A DNA stretch of 15,921 nt from an uncultured Saprospiraceae bacterium (lineage in GTDB: Bacteria > Bacteroidota > Bacteroidia > Chitinophagales > Saprospiraceae): the NCBI GenBank assembly GCA_937952155.1, contig CALFYH010000003.1:1-15921 (forward strand), read 5' to 3'. The notes beneath the pieces are model-generated. The model did no database searches, was not told the origin of the DNA, and saw only the letters and a program-made list of their open reading frames with translations. This document shows positions 13,188-15,921 of this stretch, in pieces; positions within the stretch are counted from its first letter, which is position 1; every line of letters starts with the position of its first letter. The position numbers and the translations under genes were made by a program.

Positions 13188-15524
13188 ATGAGAGTAATTT
13201 GTACGATAGTATTCGGATATTGGTTTGCTCTGGTTTTTGGTCAGCAACCACCAATCTGTGGCAATAATCCTGCCATGACCTCGTTTTGCTCTCAAGCGTG
13301 TATCATCTGCGACATAGATGGATTTACAGGTAGGAATAATAGCTCGATAAAAGGACAAGCGCCACCAGGCTTTTGTACATCATATGTCCACCATATGCAA
13401 TGGATAGGATTTATAGCAGGTACATCTACATTGACGCTCGAGGTAAAAGTCTCAAATTGCGCTCTCAACAATGGCTTGGAGATTGGATTATACGAAAGCT
13501 TAGATTGCCAGACATTTAGAAGGATAAGTGACTGCGATACCGATATCCAACCAGGAGAAACGCGCGTCTTTAAGAACACTGTGCCACTTACCATCGGGCA
13601 GTACTATTATTTTGTCATGGATGGCAGCGACGATGATATATGTGATTGGACAATCAAGGTAACCGAAGGCTCAACTAAGGTAGCACCACTAGAAATTGCC
13701 CCAGAAATCACCATTCCCGACGAAATCTGTCAAAACGAAGTTTTTGAAATGACTACACCTGGTCTTGTAGGCGCTACACTATACAATTGGTCTATCGATG
13801 GCAGCCCATTCAAGAGCGGTACATCTGTCAATCACTCGCTTGGCGCACCAGGAAACTACAAGGTTTGTTTGGATGCATCCAATGTGTGTGATCAGGCACC
13901 GCAAGCTTGCAAAAACATAAAAGTGCTGCCTGTACCAAGAGATACGATACATCAAGAGCTTTGTTTTGGCCAATGTTTTACTTATTTGGGCAAGGAATAC
14001 TGTCAGTCTGGTATGTTTGACAATGTCCTGCAAGCATCCAATGGTTGTGACAGCGTGGTAACATTGGCATTAGCCATAAAAGATCAGATTATCAGCACAT
14101 CGGATATCAAAATCTGTGAAGGTGACACCATTAGCATTGGCAATGGTAAGTTTTATACTGCTGGCAAACATGAACTTATAATAAAAAATCAAGAAGGCTG
14201 CGATATTTATATGACTTTAAATATCAATGTCATTGTTTGTAATATCCTTAGCGAAACAGAAATGACTCCTGTTGTGTGCAATGGCGAAAAAACCGGTTCG
14301 TTGAAATTCAAGATTGATGCTGGTACACCGCCGTTTACATATAGTGGCTACAAAGTAGAAAATTCATCGGTTACTTTTTCTGGCAATATTTCTGGTATTA
14401 CAGATTGGACTACCATTTCGGGGCTGGATGAAGGCAATTATACCATTATCATTAATGATTTGCACGGCAATAGTAAAGTGATCAATCAGTTTGTAGCACA
14501 ACCTTCAAAACTAGGTTTGGACTACACCGTTGCTTCATATAATGGATTTGGTGTGCGCTGTTTTGGAGCAGAAGATGGATCTATCACTTGGAATCCTTCA
14601 GGAGGTACACCACCATATTCCATAGATCATGCATTTACATCGCAAGGAGATTATATGATTACTTCGCTTGCTGCCGGTACTTACCATACAACCATTACGG
14701 ATACCAACGATTGCATTACAGAAGTCACAGCTGTCATCACATCTCCGGAGAAGCTCATCGTTCAGACAGAAAAGGCGAATCCAGATTGTTCAGGACCCGA
14801 AACTGGAAGTCTTTCCTTATCTGCTGTCAGTGGCGGAGTAGCACCATATACTTATACATTAGACAACCGAGCCTGGCCTGGAGTAGAGCCAAAAAAGGAT
14901 CTCAAAGAAGGTATTTACACCTTGATTACAAAAGACAAAAATGGGTGCATTGTGATGACATCAGATACACTGATTGCTGCAATAATTCCTACATTAGATA
15001 TTAATACCAATTTACAAACCATCAACCTTGGTGATAGCATCACATTAAGTGCATTTTGTTCAGTAGAAGATGTTCAAATCCAGTGGACGCCAGCAGAATT
15101 CATAGCTTGTTCTACCTGTCTTACGACAAAAGCTCAGCCGATTTCAGATCAAAAATATACACTAGTAGTCATCTCTAAAGATGGTTGTGAAACATCAGCA
15201 TCAACAGAAGTCAGGGTGACAAAAAATCGAAGCTTTGTAATCTCAGACATCATCACACCGGATGGAAATGGGATCAATGACAAGATCAGATACCTTGCAG
15301 GAAATGATGTTTCTAAATTAGAATACATCAAAATTTATGATCGTTGGGGCAGTTTAGTCCATATCTCCGAAAATATACCAGCTTCTGGTGTGACGGACTT
15401 GGATTGGAATGCAGAATTTAATGGTCTGCCTTTGCAAAATGGAGTTTACACCTTGATAGCTTCAGTATCTTACATCGATAATGAAGTCATCCTATATAAG
15501 GGAAGTCTGACTATTTTAAGATAA
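13188..15524 (+). CDS. Large secreted surface protein with SprB-type repeats and gliding-motility-associated C-terminal domain
   Basis: A 778-aa exported protein. Residues 1-19 form a signal peptide (cleavage near VFGQ/Q). Residues 24-160 are a Cys-rich N-terminal domain (CGNNPAM, CSQACIICDIDGFTG, GFCTSY, ending ICDWTIKV), a module I associate with Saprospiraceae. Residues 175-248 are PKD-like (LYNWSIDG, GNYKVCLDASN). Residues 255-348 hold two repeats of the 'C.GxxxxxxxxxYxxxGxxxxxxxxxxGCDS/IxxTL' kind. Residues 360-600 hold three SprB-type repeats with GTPPFTY (379), GGTPPYS (472) and GGVAPYTY (549). An Ig-like unit follows at about 604-675. The end, from ITPDGNGIND (689) through IYDRWGSLV and NGVYTLI, is the gliding-motility-associated C-terminal (CHU_C, type B) T9SS signal. 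The likely role is a cell-surface adhesin or motility-related protein; the ligand is unknown. It has its own promoter and converges on the regulator gene 12 nt downstream. Confidence 0.92.
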   Translation: MRVICTIVFGYWFALVFGQQPPICGNNPAMTSFCSQACIICDIDGFTGRNNSSIKGQAPPGFCTSYVHHMQWIGFIAGTSTLTLEVKVSNCALNNGLEIGLYESLDCQTFRRISDCDTDIQPGETRVFKNTVPLTIGQYYYFVMDGSDDDICDWTIKVTEGSTKVAPLEIAPEITIPDEICQNEVFEMTTPGLVGATLYNWSIDGSPFKSGTSVNHSLGAPGNYKVCLDASNVCDQAPQACKNIKVLPVPRDTIHQELCFGQCFTYLGKEYCQSGMFDNVLQASNGCDSVVTLALAIKDQIISTSDIKICEGDTISIGNGKFYTAGKHELIIKNQEGCDIYMTLNINVIVCNILSETEMTPVVCNGEKTGSLKFKIDAGTPPFTYSGYKVENSSVTFSGNISGITDWTTISGLDEGNYTIIINDLHGNSKVINQFVAQPSKLGLDYTVASYNGFGVRCFGAEDGSITWNPSGGTPPYSIDHAFTSQGDYMITSLAAGTYHTTITDTNDCITEVTAVITSPEKLIVQTEKANPDCSGPETGSLSLSAVSGGVAPYTYTLDNRAWPGVEPKKDLKEGIYTLITKDKNGCIVMTSDTLIAAIIPTLDINTNLQTINLGDSITLSAFCSVEDVQIQWTPAEFIACSTCLTTKAQPISDQKYTLVVISKDGCETSASTEVRVTKNRSFVISDIITPDGNGINDKIRYLAGNDVSKLEYIKIYDRWGSLVHISENIPASGVTDLDWNAEFNGLPLQNGVYTLIASVSYIDNEVILYKGSLTILR

Positions 15525-15536
15525 ATCCAATATTTT

Positions 15537-15921
15537 TTAATCTGGAATATTGTATTCCTTGATTTTTCTGTACAATGTTCGCTCCGAAATGCCCAATTCG
15601 TCAGCAGCATCTTTGCGCCGATTGTTGAATTTCTTAAGTGCTTTGCGGATCATACCTTTTTCCATTTCTTCGATGGATAGGATTTCTTCTACATCCTCTG
15701 TTTCATTGAAACCAGATCCAGATTTACCAGACAAAATGATGGGCCTATTGCTATCATAGGATCCATATTTGTCATCCTGGTCATCTTCATTACGACGGTC
15801 AAATATCTTTCTATGACCAGCATCATTCCCAAATCCCTGCATATTTTTGAGCGCACTGATATCGGGCAAAGTAAGATCATTTGCTCTGACCAACTCGAAG
15901 ATCAAGGATTTTACATCGCTA
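15537..15921 (-). CDS. C-terminal part of a sigma-54-type regulator with Fis DNA-binding domain (5' end outside window)
   Basis: The minus-strand frame is open to the window edge, so only the last 128 residues are seen; the TTG at 15905 is internal. The visible start, SDVKSLIFELVRANDLTLPDI, fits the end of the AAA+ helical lid that follows the 'GNVRELKS' block of sigma-54 activators. Next is a hydrophilic linker with an Asp-rich stretch (RRNEDDQDDKYGSYD). Then comes a Fis-type helix-turn-helix, IEEMEKGMIRKALKKFNNRRKDAADELGISERTLYRKIKEYNIP, described here by its two key parts: the 'ALKKFNNRRKDAADELGIS' helix pair and the recognition helix RTLYRKIKEY. Such regulators turn on RNA polymerase holding sigma-54. 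Whether it has an N-terminal receiver domain cannot be seen. Confidence 0.85.
   Translation of the reverse strand, partial: SDVKSLIFELVRANDLTLPDISALKNMQGFGNDAGHRKIFDRRNEDDQDDKYGSYDSNRPIILSGKSGSGFNETEDVEEILSIEEMEKGMIRKALKKFNNRRKDAADELGISERTLYRKIKEYNIPD

Noticed and set aside
14588..15004. A 138-aa plus-strand frame inside the large surface protein gene.
   Set aside because: It is rich in Arg, Tyr, His and Cys and shifted against an uninterrupted, well-recognised 778-aa protein, so it is a shadow frame.
15525..15553. Inverted repeat CAATATT/AATATTG between the convergent gene ends as a shared terminator.
   Set aside because: The stem is only 7 bp, all but one of the pairs A-T, has a long loop, lacks a T tract on either exit side, and reaches into the regulator's coding end.
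1..15921. CRISPR arrays, insertion sequences, tRNA or rRNA genes, toxin-antitoxin pairs or phage genes.
   Set aside because: No regularly spaced repeats, transposase motifs, terminal inverted repeats or RNA gene folds were seen; the content is core metabolism plus T9SS cargo genes.

Overview
The window looks like a chromosomal segment of an AT-rich member of the Bacteroidota, most likely the Saprospiria/Saprospiraceae lineage (inference). Four signs support this. Three secreted-protein genes end in type IX secretion (T9SS) sorting domains. Promoters follow the Bacteroidota pattern (TTG, about 19-20 nt, TAnnTTTG), and start codons lack Shine-Dalgarno sequences. A DivIC/FtsB-type gene lies directly after eno. 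A gliding-motility-associated (CHU_C-type) protein carries the Cys-rich N-terminal region that I associate with saprospiral surface proteins. No mobile element, CRISPR array, rRNA or tRNA gene was found.

Layout. 1-1937: 3' part of a large T9SS type A cargo gene, closed by a strong hairpin terminator. 2076-2375 (minus): a small two-helix membrane protein, divergent from the next block. 2559-6238: housekeeping operon carA, eno, divIC/ftsB-like and sucD, ending in a UUCG-loop terminator. 6318-7672: nadC plus an unrecognised 163-aa gene 5 nt behind it. 7793-11190: ccmB, a ccmC/ccsA-like gene, ccmD, and a glutamate dehydrogenase gene that overlaps ccmD by 11 nt, ending in a terminator. 11437-13063: a T9SS type A protein gene broken by two single-base frame disruptions. 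13188-15524: a large SprB-repeat / gliding-motility C-terminal-domain protein with its own promoter and operator-like repeats. 15537-15921 (minus): C-terminal end of a sigma-54-type regulator with a Fis DNA-binding helix-turn-helix, convergent and cut by the window edge.

How the genes fit together. The centre is core metabolism: pyrimidine/arginine precursor synthesis, glycolysis, TCA cycle, NAD synthesis, cytochrome c maturation and nitrogen assimilation/catabolism. The flanks encode exported, surface-attached proteins. I do not see a clearly new multi-gene system. The points most worth following up are the animal-type glutamate dehydrogenase with an antenna-like insert, the CcmC-like protein with a roughly 130-residue extracytoplasmic insertion, the frame-broken T9SS gene (one break at an A9 slippery run, the other at a near-perfect small palindrome), and the operator-like repeats before the gliding-type gene.
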